Both the position numbers and the translations under genes were made by a program. A stretch of 64,000 bases of DNA from Peribacillus frigoritolerans (GTDB lineage Bacteria; Bacillota; Bacilli; Bacillales; DSM-1321): positions 3,256,001 through 3,320,000 of the forward strand of contig NZ_CP158190.1 in the NCBI RefSeq assembly GCF_040250305.1, written 5' to 3'. This document shows positions 63,641-64,000 of the stretch, piece after piece (position 1 is the first letter of the stretch; each line of letters begins with the position of its first letter). Under the pieces are notes generated by a model that saw nothing but the letters and a program-made list of their open reading frames with translations, ran no database searches and was not told where the DNA came from.

Positions 63641-63853
63641 AATTTCTTCCCTTATTGATTCAATGATAGTACCTGATAAATTTGCTGGAAGAGATGAATT
63701 ATCCTCAAAAACCCATGTATTAATTACTTCAAGATCTTCTTTTTTAAAAGTAATGCTATAATCTTTATATTTGTGAGTAAAATCAGCTGTAACCGATTCT
63801 TCACCATCAAACTCGTCATCAATAATCATATTTTTTATTTCATATGGCTTCAC
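63626..63853 (-). CDS. Hypothetical protein (75 aa)
   Basis: GTG start with AAAGGAGAG upstream; MKPYEIKNMIIDDEFDGEES and an alpha/beta pattern, acidic N-terminal half, basic C-terminal helix. Not recognised. Possibly a small immunity-like or phage-like protein; no evidence. Confidence 0.6.
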   Translation of the reverse strand: MKPYEIKNMIIDDEFDGEESVTADFTHKYKDYSITFKKEDLEVINTWVFEDNSSLPANLSGTIIESIREEIKKRI

Positions 63854-64000
63854 GATGTACTCTCCTTTTTATCATTCTTGTATATAGAATTGGCTTTATA
63901 TGATTGTTTATTCATTTTTTTCACGCTAAACCAATTCATAAATCAAAAAGTCGATACCATCATTAACTTTGTGGTTATCTATAAGGGAGTTAAGTAGGTA

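Overview
The window is a low-GC Firmicutes chromosome, most probably a Bacillaceae spore-former close to Bacillus/Peribacillus. The evidence is the conserved gene order ypjP, ypiP, yphP(brxA), ilvD, ypgR, ypgQ, bsaA, metA, the thymidylate synthase-dfrA pair, MntR, the cortex-lytic SleB domain and a GerA germinant-receptor subunit. I see no rRNA, tRNA or CRISPR.

Positions 1-25.4 kb are ordinary core genome, mostly on the minus strand: a DegV protein (cut by the window edge), twin-arginine export (tatA-tatC), threonine deaminase, dfrA-thyA, a secreted anthrax-lethal-factor-like zinc protease, a TerC-family membrane protein, YpjP, a gamma-glutamyltransferase, the ypiP/brxA/ilvD/ypgR/ABC-F/ypgQ/degV/bsaA block, metA (with the acetyl-CoA-type Glu111), an AIM24 protein with a methyltransferase, mntR and topB. 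Operons are tight, starts overlap and intrinsic terminators are clean. One GC-rich palindromic dispersed repeat (6582-6709) and an overlooked 24-residue membrane peptide gene (8715-8789) lie here.

Positions 25.5-64 kb are an accessory region. It holds two intact IS110-family elements and one decayed copy, an L-amino-acid-oxidase-like flavoprotein, many one-gene units (DUF402, GNAT, SUKH, CPCC, YesK-like, small membrane proteins, orphan GerA, S8 protease, M28 aminopeptidase, polysaccharide deacetylase), several SDR/MFS/TetR/LysR loci, and many pseudogenes made by frameshift or internal deletion.

The main signal is a modular repeat of about 80 bp found roughly 20 times between 28.8 and 61.4 kb and not seen in the first 25 kb. 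All copies point the same way. Each has a left arm (consensus AACTATCCTGCCCCGTTAG), a central hairpin that is a minus-strand intrinsic terminator, and a right-arm hairpin (AGCTAACGCACCCGTTAGTT) lying 0-100 nt behind the stop codon of a minus-strand gene. The central terminator differs between copies while the arms are kept. The arms can pair with each other in a nested four-box pattern like integron attC sites. Both intact IS110 elements appear to sit in the right arm, and two other insertions ending in GGGGTACCGCC-like sequence sit exactly behind the left arm (after CCATAA). Together this suggests a cassette-like array built on a terminator-bearing recombination or targeting site. No integrase is in the window, so mobility is an inference; a REP-like or terminator repeat family is the conservative alternative.
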